This document shows positions 55,221 to 64,000 of a stretch of 64,000 nt of DNA, one piece after another. The first letter of the stretch is position 1, and every line of letters starts with the position of its first letter. A program made the translations under genes and the position numbers. Source of the DNA: Levilactobacillus andaensis (lineage in GTDB: Bacteria; Bacillota; Bacilli; Lactobacillales; Lactobacillaceae). The stretch lies in contig NZ_BOLP01000016.1 in assembly GCF_016861695.1 (NCBI RefSeq), positions 1 through 64,000 of the forward strand, written 5' to 3'. Below the pieces are notes generated by a model. It made no database searches, was not told where the DNA came from, and was given only the letters and a program-made list of their open reading frames with translations.

Positions 55221-57656
55221 TTATTTAACGGGAACTTCTTTCATCACGTAGGCTTCAATCACGTCGTCTACCTTGATGTCGTTGTAGTTCTCGATAGTCA
55301 GTCCTAATTCATAACCCATCTTAACTTGCTTGACATCGTCCTTGAAACGCTTCAGACTGCCCAGCTTACCTTCGTAGATGACAACGCCATCACGAATCAA
55401 ACGAACGTCACTATCTGACGTCACGTAGCCTTCAGTCACCATCCCACCGACGATCGTACCGACTTTAGAAGCGTGGAAAATATCCTTAACTTCAATTTCA
55501 CCGATAATTTCTTCTTCGTAGGTTGGTTCCAGCATCCCTTTCATCGCCGTCTCAATTTCATCAATGGCGTTGTAGATGACGTTGTGCAAGCGAATGTCGA
55601 CCTTGTCGCCATCGGCTTGAGCCCGTGCTTGTGGGGTTGGCCGAACGTTGAACCCAATGATGATGGCATCTGAGGCTTCCGCCAGAGTAACGTCACTTTC
55701 ATTGATGGCCCCAACGGCAGAGTGAATGATGTTGACCCGAACACCGGATACATCGATTTTCTTCAAGCTACCAGCTAAGGCTTCAACGGAACCTTGAACA
55801 TCGGCCTTGATGATAACGTCAACTTCCTTCATTTCGCCTTCCTTAAGGGAATCGAAGAGGTTGTCTAACGTCACATGGCTAGTGTTCCCACGTTCCTTGA
55901 CCAAGGCTTCCTTGGCCCGTTCTTCACCAGCTGCCCGCGCCGTCTTTTCGTCATCGAAGACGATAAACCGGTCACCGGCTTCTGGCACGTCGTTTAACCC
56001 AGTGATTTCAACTGGCGTAGAAGGAACGGCGTCTTTGATCCGTCGGCCACGTTCGTTGACCATCGTCCGGACACGACCAAAGGTGTTCCCAACTACGATT
56101 GGGTCCCCAACGTGCAACGTTCCTTGTTGTACCAGTAAGGTTGCAACGGAACCTTGACCTTGGTCCAAGCGGGCTTCGATCACACTACCAGCACCATTTT
56201 GAACAGGGTTGGCCTTCAATTCAAGCACTTCGGATTGAAGTAAGATCATGTCGAGCAATTCGTCGATGTTCTTCCCAAACTTCGCAGAAATTTCAACGAA
56301 GATGGTATCGCCACCCCAGTCTTCAGGAATCAATTCGTATTCCGTCAATTGTTCCATAACGTGGTTCGGGTTAGCACCCGGCTTATCGATTTTGTTAACG
56401 GCAACGATGATTGGCGTCCCCGCAGCCTTCGCATGGTGAATGGCTTCGATAGTTTGTGGCATCACACCATCATCGGCAGCAACAACCAAGACAGTGATGT
56501 CGGTAATTTCGGCACCACGCGCCCGCATTTCGGTAAAGGCCGCATGTCCTGGGGTATCCAAGAAGGTGATCAGCTTGTCATTGTAGTGGACTTGGTAAGC
56601 CCCAATGGCCTGCGTGATCCCACCGGCTTCACCATCGGTAATGTGCGAGTGACGTAAGTGGTCAAGCAGTGTCGTCTTACCATGGTCAACGTGACCCATG
56701 ATGGTAACGACTGGTGCCCGCGTAACTTGGTGTTCCTTGTTAGCCATTTCGGCGTCAAAGAACTTGTCGATGTCGGTCACATCGACTTCAACCTTTTCTT
56801 GTGCTTCGATACCATAGTCGTCTGCTAAGACTTCGATCGTATCCTTGTCCAAGGATTGGTTTTGGTTGACCATGACACCCAACATGAAGAGTTTCTTCAC
56901 GATTTCAGCTGAAGAACGGTGTAAGATCTTGGCCAAATCTTGAGCGTTCATGCCATCCGTATAAACTAAGACTTCTGGTAACGCCTTGTTCTTACGTTCT
57001 GGTGCGCCCTTGTGTTGGTTCGTGTCTTTAATCCGTTGGTTCTTCTTATAACGGTTGTTATTATTATTGTTTCGGCGACGGTTATTGCGATTGTTCCGGT
57101 TATTCCGGCCCCCGCGACTGTTGCTGCTATTGCCGTTGTTGCTACTCCGCCGACCATTACTATTATTTGTATTATTATTCAAGCTTCCACCAAATCTGCC
57201 GGTACCGGTATTATGTTGCTCACTGTGATTACTGCCGGTCTGGCCATTATTTTTATTGTTGTTGCGTTGTTGATTATTGTTGCCACTAGCATTCCGGTTG
57301 CCATTGGCCGCACTGTTATTACTGTTGTTGCTGTGCTGCCGACTATTGGCTGGCTTCCCCTGATGGTTATTATTGCCACCATTAGCAGTTGCCTTATGGG
57401 TTGTCTGATTCCCGGTACCGTTGCCGTGGTTAGCCGGCCGAGCAGCCTGCGTTTTCACGGGTTGTTTGGCCGAGGATGTTGCTTTAGAGGCTGACTGCTT
57501 CGGTTGAAAAGCAGCCCGTAACTGACGTTCTTCGTTCTCGCCGAGCGTTGACATATGGTTTTTCACCGGAAAGCCTTTTTCTTCGGCCTTCGCGATGATC
57601 TGTTTACTGGAGACATTAATTTCTTTGGCGAGTTCATAAATTCGCTTTTTCCCCAT
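55221..57656 (-). CDS. infB: Translation initiation factor IF-2
   Basis: 811 aa from ATG 57656, preceded by AAGGAGAG; an ATG six codons earlier overlaps that site. IF-2 places initiator tRNA on the 30S subunit. An N-terminal IF2_N domain ([27 protein letters not shown]) is followed by a very Asn/Arg/Gly-rich disordered segment (residues ~65-215), a second IF2_N, and the GTPase with [37 protein letters not shown] and VNKIDKP. The C-terminal initiator-tRNA binding domain is intact. Confidence 0.97.
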   Translation of the reverse strand: MGKKRIYELAKEINVSSKQIIAKAEEKGFPVKNHMSTLGENEERQLRAAFQPKQSASKATSSAKQPVKTQAARPANHGNGTGNQTTHKATANGGNNNHQGKPANSRQHSNNSNNSAANGNRNASGNNNQQRNNNKNNGQTGSNHSEQHNTGTGRFGGSLNNNTNNSNGRRSSNNGNSSNSRGGRNNRNNRNNRRRNNNNNNRYKKNQRIKDTNQHKGAPERKNKALPEVLVYTDGMNAQDLAKILHRSSAEIVKKLFMLGVMVNQNQSLDKDTIEVLADDYGIEAQEKVEVDVTDIDKFFDAEMANKEHQVTRAPVVTIMGHVDHGKTTLLDHLRHSHITDGEAGGITQAIGAYQVHYNDKLITFLDTPGHAAFTEMRARGAEITDITVLVVAADDGVMPQTIEAIHHAKAAGTPIIVAVNKIDKPGANPNHVMEQLTEYELIPEDWGGDTIFVEISAKFGKNIDELLDMILLQSEVLELKANPVQNGAGSVIEARLDQGQGSVATLLVQQGTLHVGDPIVVGNTFGRVRTMVNERGRRIKDAVPSTPVEITGLNDVPEAGDRFIVFDDEKTARAAGEERAKEALVKERGNTSHVTLDNLFDSLKEGEMKEVDVIIKADVQGSVEALAGSLKKIDVSGVRVNIIHSAVGAINESDVTLAEASDAIIIGFNVRPTPQARAQADGDKVDIRLHNVIYNAIDEIETAMKGMLEPTYEEEIIGEIEVKDIFHASKVGTIVGGMVTEGYVTSDSDVRLIRDGVVIYEGKLGSLKRFKDDVKQVKMGYELGLTIENYNDIKVDDVIEAYVMKEVPVK

Positions 57657-57703
57657 ATCTTCACTCTCCTTCATATTCTACCGATCACGAGAACGTCAGG
57701 TGG

Positions 57704-58006
57704 CTACTCTAATAGTTGGTGTAACTTCCGGACGAATCCCGGATCAGTAATGGCAATGACCGTGCGCGCCGACCCAATGGCCGTGCTCAACTGGTCCTTG
57801 GTAAACGATTCATTCAATGGGACATCATAGCTCGTCGTCTTGTCACGGAACTGTTTTTGGCTCGACTTGCCAGTATCACTGGCCATCAACACCAATTTTG
57901 CAGAACCGTCACGAACAGCAGCTAGGACAAAGGATTCGCCGGTGACCAGCTTACCTGCTCGCCGCACCAACCCCAACAATTGTAAAGCGCGCTCAGAATT
58001 AGTCAT
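57704..58006 (-). CDS. ylxQ: L7Ae-family ribosomal protein YlxQ
   Basis: 100 aa from ATG 58006, which overlaps the end of ylxR. It is an L7Ae/L30e-fold K-turn RNA-binding protein (LGLVRRAGKLVTGESFVLAAVRDGSAKLVLMASDTGKSSQKQF). In B. subtilis YlxQ is a K-turn binder of unclear role. The longer open frame to 58141 overlaps ylxR and is not supported. Confidence 0.93.
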   Translation of the reverse strand: MTNSERALQLLGLVRRAGKLVTGESFVLAAVRDGSAKLVLMASDTGKSSQKQFRDKTTSYDVPLNESFTKDQLSTAIGSARTVIAITDPGFVRKLHQLLE

Positions 58007-58295
58007 TGTTAAATAATTCCCGCCGTGCTTGCTGATGGTCAACGTATGCGATGAGATCATCGTAGAATTGATCATCGATTTTAACGCCAAAGGTATGGTC
58101 GAAGGTCCGTTCCTGCTTGGCCTTCTTAGCAATGGCAACATCTAAACTGATGTAAGCGCCACGGCCAGATTGCTTGCCGGTCGGATCGATACTAACCTCT
58201 TGTTCTTGGTTCCGTACAATGCGGACCAATTGCTTCTTGGGCGCCATTTCCCCGGTCACAATATCCTTGCGCATGGGGACTTTCCGTTGTTTCAT
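57999..58295 (-). CDS. ylxR: YlxR family RNA-binding protein (RnpM)
   Basis: 98 aa. The family motif GRGAYIS and the basic start KQRKVPMRKDIVTGEMAPKKQLVRIVRN are clear. YlxR proteins bind RNA and the B. subtilis protein (RnpM) modulates RNase P. The start is ATG 58295 with AAGGAGG. It lies between nusA and ylxQ, its standard place. Confidence 0.94.
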   Translation of the reverse strand: MKQRKVPMRKDIVTGEMAPKKQLVRIVRNQEQEVSIDPTGKQSGRGAYISLDVAIAKKAKQERTFDHTFGVKIDDQFYDDLIAYVDHQQARRELFNND

Positions 58296-58321
58296 GGACC
58301 CAAACCTCCTTAAGGTGGACG

Positions 58322-59587
58322 TTATTCGGCCGTTTGGTCGTTAGCGTCGCTGGTAGTTTCACTCGTTGGTTCTGCGGCATCCGTCTCAGGGGCGTCAGCG
58401 GCTACGTCTTCAGTGGTTGCTGAATCTGTAGCCGTTGCTGGTGCCTCCGTAGCTTCTGCATCAGCCGTCTCAACGTCGTCGGTAACAACGTCTGCGTTAT
58501 CAGGAGCAACGTCTGTTGACGCGCCATTTTCCTGATCAGCTTCCATTATAGCAGATGCTTCGGATTCTGATTTAATATCAATCTTATAACCGGTTAACTT
58601 TGCGGCTAAACGAGCGTTTTGGCCTCGCTTACCGATAGCTAAGGACAATTGATAGTCAGGAACGACAACTTCACAGGCCCGTTCGTTGTTTGGATCAAAG
58701 ATAACGTCCAAGACTTCAGCAGGGTTCAACGCGTTGGCGATAAACTTCGCTTGGTCTTCAGTCCATTCAACAATGTCCATGTTTTCGCCGCCAAGTTCGT
58801 TCACGATAGTTTGAACCCGTTGCCCACGGGGACCAACACTCGTCCCGACTGGATCGATGTCCGGGTTATTCGACCGAACAGCAACCTTGGCTCGGTCACC
58901 AGCTTCACGGGCGATGGCCATGATTTCCACGGTCCCGTCGTAAATTTCTGGAACTTCTTGTTCGAACAAACGCTTCAATAAGTCAGCGTGAGTCCGACTA
59001 ACGAAGACTTGTGGGCCCTTCGTGGCGTTTTCCACACGGGTCACGTAAACCTTGATGCGGTCGTGAATCCGGTAAGTTTCGTTAGGCATTTGATCCTGAC
59101 GACCCATGACGGCTTCGACCTTACCCAAGCTCACGTAAACGAAACGAGAGTCTTGACGTTCAACCTCACCAGTCACGATTTCATTTTCGTATTGGCTGTA
59201 TTGGTTGTAGATGATGTTCCGTTCGGCTTCCCGAACCCGTTGCAAGATGACCTGCTTAGCCGTCTGAGCTGCGATCCGACCAAAGTTCTTTGGCGTCACC
59301 TCAAACTTAATGTCATCGCCAAGTTCGTAACCCTTGTTGATGGTCAAGGCTTCATCCAAGCCAACTTCCAAGCGTGAATCGTACACTTGGTCAACGACCT
59401 TCTTCACAGCAAAAACGTGAATGTCACCCTTACGTTGGTCAAAGTTAACTTCAACGTTTTGGGCTTGGTCGTAGTTACGCTTGTATGCTGAAACTAAAGC
59501 GGCTTCCAGGGCATCGATCACAATTTGCTTATCGATTCCCTTTTCCGTTTCGAGGACGTCTAAGGCCCCCAATAATTCTTTACTCAT
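58322..59587 (-). CDS. nusA: Transcription termination/antitermination protein NusA
   Basis: 421 aa. NusA binds RNA polymerase and controls pausing, termination and antitermination. The N-terminal domain (KELLGALDVLETEKGIDKQIVIDALEAALVSAYKR), S1 domain (EIVTGEVERQDSRFVYVSLGKVEAVMGR) and two KH domains (VDPVGTSVGPRGQRVQTIVNEL, LAIGKRGQNARLAAKLTG) are present. A long acidic Ala/Thr/Asp/Glu-rich tail (residues ~345-421) follows, unlike the shorter B. subtilis end. Confidence 0.97.
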   Translation of the reverse strand: MSKELLGALDVLETEKGIDKQIVIDALEAALVSAYKRNYDQAQNVEVNFDQRKGDIHVFAVKKVVDQVYDSRLEVGLDEALTINKGYELGDDIKFEVTPKNFGRIAAQTAKQVILQRVREAERNIIYNQYSQYENEIVTGEVERQDSRFVYVSLGKVEAVMGRQDQMPNETYRIHDRIKVYVTRVENATKGPQVFVSRTHADLLKRLFEQEVPEIYDGTVEIMAIAREAGDRAKVAVRSNNPDIDPVGTSVGPRGQRVQTIVNELGGENMDIVEWTEDQAKFIANALNPAEVLDVIFDPNNERACEVVVPDYQLSLAIGKRGQNARLAAKLTGYKIDIKSESEASAIMEADQENGASTDVAPDNADVVTDDVETADAEATEAPATATDSATTEDVAADAPETDAAEPTSETTSDANDQTAE

Positions 59588-59610
59588 GGTGTGCTACGCT
59601 CCTTATTTAG

Positions 59611-60084
59611 TTAGAACTTGATGGCTAAGCGGGCTTGCGCAATGGCATCGCGAGGAATCGTCAGGGTCTTGATACGACCCTTCAAATTAACCTTGAGATC
59701 CATGCTATCATCCGTCAGCGTCAATAACGTTCCTTCATAAACCTTACTCTGGCCGATCTTTTGGTACAGGGATACGTGGATGTAATCGCCCACGGCCCGT
59801 TCAAAATCTTCCGGCTTCTTTAACGGTCGTTCAGCTCCCGGTGAGGATACCTCTAAGAAGTAAGCTTGAGGAATGGGATCTGGATCAAGAGAGTCCATCT
59901 TTTCGGACACCTCATCACTGACCATCGCACATTCTTCAATATTGATGCCACCAGGCTTATCAATGTAGAGCCGCAGGTACCAGCTCTTACCTTCCTTGAC
60001 AAATTCAACGTCAACTAATTCAAACTGATGCTGCGCCACGATTGGCTGAGCTAGGTCTGTTACGGTCTCGACGACAGTACTCAA
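59611..60084 (-). CDS. rimP: Ribosome maturation factor RimP
   Basis: 157 aa from TTG 60084, the only start with GGAGGCGGA at proper spacing. RimP helps 30S assembly. Landmarks are [57 protein letters not shown]. It is the first gene of the nusA operon. Confidence 0.95.
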   Translation of the reverse strand: MSTVVETVTDLAQPIVAQHQFELVDVEFVKEGKSWYLRLYIDKPGGINIEECAMVSDEVSEKMDSLDPDPIPQAYFLEVSSPGAERPLKKPEDFERAVGDYIHVSLYQKIGQSKVYEGTLLTLTDDSMDLKVNLKGRIKTLTIPRDAIAQARLAIKF

Positions 60085-60111
60085 AAAATTCCGCCTCCTA
60101 CATTTTTCCAT

Positions 60112-60149
60112 TAAAAAGAGTGAGCAATGACTGCTCACTCATTTAAAAA
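60112..60149 (-). terminator. Intrinsic terminator upstream of rimP
   Basis: GAGTGAGC pairs with GCTCACTC followed by TTTTTAA on the minus strand. It separates rimP from the small membrane protein gene. Confidence 0.85.
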
Positions 60150-60214
60150 ACGAGTTTAACTACAAACACTAGAATACACCAGTTCTCCGGCGATTGCAAC
60201 CATTGCGCCACCTG

Positions 60215-60487
60215 CTATTCGACCGTCATCAGGAGTAAAATGAATCCGGCCGCCGTAATGAACTCAAACACCAGAAAGTTCAGCCGCGTTGTGGCCATCT
60301 CACGTAAACTGATAGCCTTGATAATCGTCAGGACAAATGCTGCCAGGAAATAGGCCACAACTAGCGCCAAAAATGGGGTTGCGACCACTGTTGCCAGAGT
60401 GCCAAACAGAATGTACCCCAAACCAATCAAACAATAACCTGCTAGAAAAATCCACCCATCTGGTAAGCCTACAAATCGCCGTAACAT
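60215..60487 (-). CDS. Small hypothetical membrane protein
   Basis: 90 aa from ATG 60487, with a weak GGGTG upstream. It has three predicted transmembrane helices (residues ~10-30, 33-55, 68-88) and few charged residues. I do not recognise a family. It lies between the polC/repeat region and rimP on the same strand, with its own terminator, so it is probably monocistronic. Confidence 0.65.
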   Translation of the reverse strand: MLRRFVGLPDGWIFLAGYCLIGLGYILFGTLATVVATPFLALVVAYFLAAFVLTIIKAISLREMATTRLNFLVFEFITAAGFILLLMTVE

Positions 60488-60646
60488 GGTGAACACCCGC
60501 TTTCGGTAAAGTTTATTAATGGTTCTATTATTCCTCACTGCTATTATAACATGAAACAGCCGTTTTGTAAGCGGTTACAGTCCTTTAATTCGGTTAATCC
60601 CGTGATTTCTGAAAGTCGGTTTTGAAGCTGGATTAGTTAAGGTCGT

Positions 60647-60832
60647 CCGCACTCCGGCTGCCAGAGATTCCGCCTGCTGTGGGGACGCTTCAGCCTGGAA
60701 GGACACCAGTCTTCTCGCTCGCTTTGAAGCCACGAAGACCGCGTGTCTCCAAAGTCGCCCATCGTGGTAGCTGCCAGCTACCACGATTTCCACGGCTGGC
60801 TGCATCCCTGGCCTCCTCCGGCTCTGATTGTG
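60647..60832 (-). repeat. Structured intergenic repeat family B, copy B5 (reverse)
   Basis: A full-length family B element on the minus strand, in the 690-bp gap between the small membrane gene and polC. In element orientation the closing helix is GCCAGGGAT with ATCTCTGGC (one G-U). The central stem is ATCGTGGTAGCT with AGCTACCACGAT, perfect, with loop GGC. The second hairpin pairs TTTGGAG with CTTCAAA through a G-U. The third module is the GAGAAGACTGG..CCAGGCTGAAG type. Confidence 0.88.
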
Positions 60833-61039
60833 CATTCTGGCAGTATGGTTTTGAATCATCTCACTAGTTTTAAATAGTTATGCTGCAACTCTAACGCCAA
60901 CACTTAACATTTTACATATGGCATTGGCAATTAGCTTTTTGTTTCTAACGTCGTTCCCAAACCATCAGAAGTAGCTGACTACCTCAGACTCAATTGTCGC
61001 TGAGCCCGATTCCACCTTACAGACATTGGCTGTATAAGC

Positions 61040-61094
61040 AAAAAAACTGCCGATGCTATCCAAGAAAATCAGATAGCATCAGCAGTTTTAGTAA
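61040..61094 (-). terminator. Intrinsic terminator of polC
   Basis: AAACTGCTGATGCTATC pairs with GATAGCATCGGCAGTTT (one mismatch), followed by a T run on the minus strand. Confidence 0.9.
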
Positions 61095-61128
61095 CTACAT
61101 AACTTTTCGATAAACCCTACGACTGTCG

Positions 61129-61160
61129 CAGCCCATATCTGGTGACCGGTAAGGCGAACG
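61129..61160 (-). repeat. Fragment of repeat family A (left end, reverse)
   Basis: In element orientation it reads CGTTCGCCTTACCGGTCACCAGATATGGGCTG, the first ~32 bases of family A; the remainder is missing. It lies between the polC stop codon (61178) and its terminator. Confidence 0.75.
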
Positions 61161-61177
61161 AACCGCTACACGATTGA

Positions 61178-64000
61178 TTACATCATGTCGTCAAATAAGC
61201 TCAATTGGTTTTCGTCTGGCAAACCAGTCAAAACACCGTTTTCCGTCATGAAGTCGATAATCGTCTTGGAGACCTTGCCCCGCTTAGCCAAGTCCTCTTT
61301 CGAGATAAATGGCCGGTCGTTTCTAGCGGCCACAATCTGCTTGGCTACGTTCAACCCCAGCCCAGGTGCGGCTTGGAACGGCGCAATCAGCGTGTCGCCA
61401 TCGATGATCCAATCGGCCGCATCGGAGCGGTTCAAATCAATCATCTTAAACTTAAAGCCCCGTTCAAGCATTTCATTGGCCAGTTCCAGCACCGTCAACA
61501 GGTTCTTGTCCTTGGTCGACGCGTCCATCCCCTGGTCATTGATTGCCTTCATGGCAGCCTTCACAGCCGTTTTTCCTTGTGACATGGCCACAACATCGAA
61601 GTCGTCGGCCCGCACGGAGAAGTAAGCGGCGTAGTAAATGATTGGGAAGTAGACCTTGAAGTAAGCTACCCGCAACGCCATCAAGACGTAGGCAGCGGCA
61701 TGGGCCCGCGGGAACATGTACTTGATCTTCAAACAAGAATCAATGTACCAGTCCGGACAATCCGTCTGCTTCATCTTTTCTTGCCATTCGTCTGGAATCC
61801 CCCGGCCCTTCCGCACGTGTTCCATGACTTGGAAAGACGTTTCGGAATCGAGGCCGAAGTTGATCAAGTCGGTCATGATGTTATCCCGACACCCAATGAC
61901 GTTGGCGATGGTCGCGGTTCCGGCCTTGATTAATTCTTCGGCGTTCCCTAACCACACATCGGTCCCATGAGACAGACCGGAGATTTGCAGCAGTTGTGAG
62001 TAGTTCTTCGGGTGGGTTTCTTCCAGCATCCCCCGAACAAATCGCGTCCCAAATTCCGGCACCCCTAACGTCCCGGTCTTGGACTGAATTTGTTCCGGCG
62101 TGACCCCTAGCGAATCCGTTCCGGAAAACAGTGCCATGACGCCCGGGTCATCCATTGGAATCGTCTGCGGATCGACCCCGGACAAATCTTGCAGGGTCCG
62201 AATCATGGTCGGGTCATCATGTCCCAGAATATCAATTTTCAAAATATTATCATGGATCGAATGGAAATCAAAGTGGGTCGTTTGCCAAGCAGCGGTCTGG
62301 TCATCGGCTGGATACTGAATCGGCGTGAAGTCGTAGATCTCCATGTAATCCGGCACAACGATGATTCCCGCGGGATGTTGACCGGTCGTCCGTTTGACCC
62401 CGGTCGCGCCCTTAGCTAGGCGGTCGATTTCGGCGCCCCGGAAGGTCTGTTCCGTATCACGCTCGTACGCCTTCACGTAGCCGTAAGCGGTCTTGTCGGC
62501 CACCGTCCCAATCGTCCCGGCCCGGTAAACGTTCTTCTCACCGAACAAGACTTTGGTATAGTTATGCGCGATGGGTTGGTAGTCCCCGGAGAAGTTCAAA
62601 TCGATATCGGGGACCTTGTTTCCTTTGAACCCTAAGAAAGTTTCGAACGGAATGTTGTGCCCGTCGCCAATCATCAGCGTCCCGCACTTCGGGCAATTCT
62701 TTTCGGGTAAATCGTATCCCGAGCTGTATTCCCCTTTGGTATAGAAGTGCGAGTACTGACAGTTAGGACAACGGTAGTGCGGTGGCAACGGGTTAACCTC
62801 GGTGATTCCGGTAAATGTCGCCACGACACTGGACCCGACGGACCCCCGTGACCCAACCAAGTACCCATCCTTGTTGGACTTGGCTACTAACCGTTGGGCA
62901 ATCAAATAAATCACGGAGAACCCGTTCCCAATGATCGACTTCAATTCCCGGTCAACTCGGTGTTGGACTAGCTCTGGTAGCGGATCACCGTACCAAGCAT
63001 GCGCCGTATCCATGGTTCGTTGCCGAATTTCATCTTCGGCCCCTTCCATCCGCGGCGTATACAGTTTGTCCTTCAGGGGGTGAACTTCATCGACATCGTT
63101 CGCAATCTTTTGCGTGTTGGTCACGACGATTTCCTTGGCCACGTCCTCGCCCAAATAGGAGAAGTCCGCCAACATTTCGTTGGTCGTCAAGAAGTGCACG
63201 TCCGGGAGTTCCTGCCGGTTCAGGGGATTGGCTCCCCCTTGTGAATGAATCAGGATCTTCCGGTAAATATAGTCCTCGGGATTCAGGTAGTGCACATCCC
63301 CAGTGGCCACGACTGGCTTGTTCAAATCATGACCGAGCTTGACCATGTTGCCGACGATCTCTTCTAGGTTCGCTTCATCGGCTATCAATCCGGAATCAAT
63401 CAGCGGTTGATAGGCCGCCTTAGGTTGTACTTCGAGATAATCATAGTATTTGGCCTTAGCAGCGGCTTCCACTTGCCCCTTTTGCATCATCGCCGTGAAG
63501 ACTTCGCCTGAGGAACAGGCAGAGCCGACGATAATCCCCTCGCGGTAGTGGTCGAGCACGCTCCGTGGCACTCGTGGTACCCGGTAGTAGTAGTCCACGT
63601 TGGACGCCGAGACCAGTTTGAACATGTTCTTCAAGCCTGCCTGCGTCTTGGCAATCAAAATGGCATGACTTGGCCGCGCATGTTTATACGCGTCATTATC
63701 GGTCATGTGATCGTTCAACTGGTCGTGATACTGGATATCATAACGATCTTCGGCATCCTTCAAGAACAGATAGTTCAGGTGACCCGTCGACTCTGCATCA
63801 TAAACGGCCCGGTGATGGTGTTCCAAGCTCACGTGGAACCGCTTAGCCAAGGTGTTCAACCGGTAACTCTTTAACGTCGGGTACAAGAACCGCGCCAACG
63901 TTAAGGTATCGATGATGGGATTACTGATCTCAGACATGCCGTGCCGTTGATACCCGGTGTTCATGAACCCCACGTCAAACGTGACGTTATGCCCAACGAT
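61178..64000 (-). CDS. polC: DNA polymerase III PolC-type alpha subunit (3' part; 5' end outside window)
   Basis: About 940 residues are present; the frame stays open to the window edge (nine codons beyond the GTG at 63973, reading IVGHNVTFD), so the N-terminal OB/PHP parts lie outside. PolC is the replicative polymerase with built-in 3'-5' exonuclease. The fragment begins in the exonuclease domain ([33 protein letters not shown]) and continues with the PHP part ([19 protein letters not shown]), a Cys4 zinc motif (CPNCQYSHF...CPKCGTLM), and the polymerase active site ([12 protein letters not shown]). The C-terminal helix-hairpin-helix region ([17 protein letters not shown]) is complete. Confidence 0.96.
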   Translation of the reverse strand: MVGHNVTFDVGFMNTGYQRHGMSEISNPIIDTLTLARFLYPTLKSYRLNTLAKRFHVSLEHHHRAVYDAESTGHLNYLFLKDAEDRYDIQYHDQLNDHMTDNDAYKHARPSHAILIAKTQAGLKNMFKLVSASNVDYYYRVPRVPRSVLDHYREGIIVGSACSSGEVFTAMMQKGQVEAAAKAKYYDYLEVQPKAAYQPLIDSGLIADEANLEEIVGNMVKLGHDLNKPVVATGDVHYLNPEDYIYRKILIHSQGGANPLNRQELPDVHFLTTNEMLADFSYLGEDVAKEIVVTNTQKIANDVDEVHPLKDKLYTPRMEGAEDEIRQRTMDTAHAWYGDPLPELVQHRVDRELKSIIGNGFSVIYLIAQRLVAKSNKDGYLVGSRGSVGSSVVATFTGITEVNPLPPHYRCPNCQYSHFYTKGEYSSGYDLPEKNCPKCGTLMIGDGHNIPFETFLGFKGNKVPDIDLNFSGDYQPIAHNYTKVLFGEKNVYRAGTIGTVADKTAYGYVKAYERDTEQTFRGAEIDRLAKGATGVKRTTGQHPAGIIVVPDYMEIYDFTPIQYPADDQTAAWQTTHFDFHSIHDNILKIDILGHDDPTMIRTLQDLSGVDPQTIPMDDPGVMALFSGTDSLGVTPEQIQSKTGTLGVPEFGTRFVRGMLEETHPKNYSQLLQISGLSHGTDVWLGNAEELIKAGTATIANVIGCRDNIMTDLINFGLDSETSFQVMEHVRKGRGIPDEWQEKMKQTDCPDWYIDSCLKIKYMFPRAHAAAYVLMALRVAYFKVYFPIIYYAAYFSVRADDFDVVAMSQGKTAVKAAMKAINDQGMDASTKDKNLLTVLELANEMLERGFKFKMIDLNRSDAADWIIDGDTLIAPFQAAPGLGLNVAKQIVAARNDRPFISKEDLAKRGKVSKTIIDFMTENGVLTGLPDENQLSLFDDMM

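Noticed and set aside
57012-57494. Long hydrophobic plus-strand open frame opposite infB
   Set aside because: It is the antisense of the Asn-rich codon repeats of infB, which reads as Val/Ile/Ala; no ribosome binding site and infB is certain.

Overview
The window looks like chromosomal DNA of a low-to-mid GC Firmicute in the family Lactobacillaceae. The codon use and protein sequences fit a heterofermentative lactobacillus such as Levilactobacillus, but the genus is inferred from gene content and protein character only. No rRNA, tRNA, CRISPR array, complete insertion sequence or prophage was seen. Most genes lie on the minus strand, and housekeeping operons are separated by strong intrinsic terminators.

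Layout. 0-3 kb: aldo/keto reductase, MFS transporter and a cytidine-deaminase-like protein. 3-10.6 kb: recO-era-dgkA-ybeY-phoH, then GNAT, yqeY, a quinone-reductase-like gene on the opposite strand, rpsU, and the PPDK-regulator-like kinase. 11-16.4 kb: endonuclease IV next to a teichoic-acid block (two CDP-glycerol glycerophosphotransferases and a TagG-type permease) and a YitT membrane protein. 16.5-21 kb: msrA and the T-box-controlled hisS-aspS operon. 21.6-25 kb: an ABC-2 exporter with its own two-component system. 25.3-27 kb: cell-wall amidase and a fructosamine-kinase-like protein. 27.4-33 kb: HAD phosphatase, dtd, rsh, a small membrane protein, rsmE, prmA. 33.5-37.5 kb: mscL, a secreted nuclease cluster and small hypothetical genes. 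37.5-39.85 kb: a visibly AT-richer accessory patch with a duplicated-domain membrane protein and a HicB-like antitoxin without HicA. 39.9-64 kb: lepA, dltXABCD, hrcA-grpE-dnaK-dnaJ with CIRCE operators, ribF, truB, rbfA-infB-ylxQ-ylxR-nusA-rimP, and the 3' part of polC running off the window end.

The most unusual content is in the intergenic spaces. Three families of structured repeats occur there, called A, B and C here. Family B (~190 nt, five full-length copies plus one deletion derivative) folds into a closed multibranch structure. Its central hairpin has a different lower stem in every copy, yet each stem remains almost fully complementary. Family A (~165 nt, three long copies, one internally deleted copy and small fragments) and family C (~125 nt, two copies) also show compensatory base changes. 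A and B sit side by side in the same order at two loci. The copies occupy gaps at transcription-unit ends in both orientations. Such compensated variation points to selection on, or generation of, secondary structure (RNA or single-stranded DNA). These families are the best candidates for an undescribed system in the window.
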